Of a stretch of DNA of 32,556 nt, positions 32,337-32,556 are shown piece by piece (positions within the stretch are counted from its first letter, which is position 1; each line of letters begins with the position of its first letter). The notes under the pieces were generated by a model that made no database searches, had not been told where the DNA came from, and worked only from the letters and a program-made list of their open reading frames with translations. Source of the stretch: Clostridiales bacterium (GTDB lineage Bacteria; Bacillota; Clostridia; Lachnospirales; WQUN01); the NCBI GenBank assembly GCA_031269465.1, contig JAISZB010000263.1, positions 1-32,556 of the forward strand. The letters run 5' to 3'. The position numbers and the translations under genes are program-made.

Positions 32337-32476
32337 TATATACCGATTTGCAGTCAAATGCAACTATACTGCTTTTCATCAAATGTTCCTTTTTTAGAGC
32401 TTCATTATCCATTGATGGTGTGGAATGCCGAAATCGGATTTTGCACTCGCTGTATAATCAAGCTTCAAAAAAGGTA
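32337..32476. repeat. Palindromic element family 1, full copy
   Basis: The left arm TATACCGATTTGCAGTCAAA precedes a core CCTTTTTTAGAGCTTCATTA (from 32388) that pairs with TAATCAAGCTTCAAAAAAGG (to 32474). The loop contains a nested CCGAAATCGG. It is closest in core sequence to the copy at 15552. Confidence 0.8.
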
Positions 32477-32556
32477 ATTAAAGAGTCGATGGAGCGAAAA
32501 GCAAATGCGCGTTGGAATGATTCAGCTAATGCGCATTCTGACTTAAAAGCCGCGAG

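Larger units (their letters stand above)
31833..32556. other. AT-rich stretch with a promoter-like site and a terminal repeat
   Basis: No firm gene in 720 bases. It holds a promoter-like sequence (31987-32015), a short open frame (32025-32129) and a full family 1 copy (32337-32476). Longer open stretches at the right end are read through the repeat and are not genes. Confidence 0.5.

Noticed and set aside
1-32556. tRNA, rRNA or other known RNA genes
   Set aside because: No cloverleaf with TTCRA loop or rRNA-like conserved block was seen on either strand by eye; a tRNAscan or Rfam search was not possible.

Overview
The window looks like chromosomal DNA of an anaerobic Bacillota (Clostridia-type) bacterium of roughly balanced GC. 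The reasons are a YesM/YesN-type two-component system beside an LplA/B/C-type carbohydrate ABC importer, strong AGGAGG-type ribosome sites, clostridial ETF/flavoprotein operons and a YhfZ-type regulator. Assignment below phylum is not possible from sequence reading alone.

Region 1 (1-14528) is a plant-polysaccharide locus. After the 3' end of a DMT-family transporter (1-156, +) come minus-strand genes, in transcription order: sensor kinase, AraC-type response regulator, lipoprotein sugar-binding protein, two permeases, a GH10 xylanase without signal peptide, a two-domain VOC protein and two tandem NAD-dependent epimerase/dehydratase paralogues. Divergent from the kinase are a Gfo/Idh/MocA oxidoreductase and a second, atypical GH10-like enzyme. 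The likely scheme is that oligosaccharides are sensed by the kinase, imported by the ABC system, cut inside the cell by GH10 enzymes and modified by the NAD-dependent enzymes.

Region 2 (14529-16245) is a graveyard: a decayed serine recombinase, a small gene that runs into a palindromic repeat, and hairpins.

Region 3 (16246-26514) is one long minus-strand flavoprotein operon. In order it encodes a GlpA-like FAD oxidoreductase (BON-like N-terminus, [2Fe-2S] C-terminus), a second FAD/NAD oxidoreductase, a DUF1667 Cys-rich protein, then two separate modules, each of a GlcD-superfamily FAD oxidase plus EtfB plus EtfA. The two modules are very different from each other. A consensus -35 and a perfect 8+8 bp palindrome sit in front of the operon. 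The likely job is oxidation of glycerol-phosphate-like or 2-hydroxyacid-like substrates, with electrons passed to ETF, possibly by bifurcation.

Region 4 (26515-32556) is gene-poor. It holds an orphan phage-tail-like gene, a YhfZ-type regulator, a dead IS3-family element and most copies of a dispersed palindromic element. That element is about 100-140 bp, with outer arms like TGCCGATTTGCAGTCAAATG and an inner stem like CCTATTTTGGAGCTTGATTA. About a dozen full, half or core-less copies occur in the window. A second, 100-bp CTAG-bounded repeat occurs twice, 15 kb apart. The palindrome family and the double FAD-oxidase/ETF operon are the most unusual contents.
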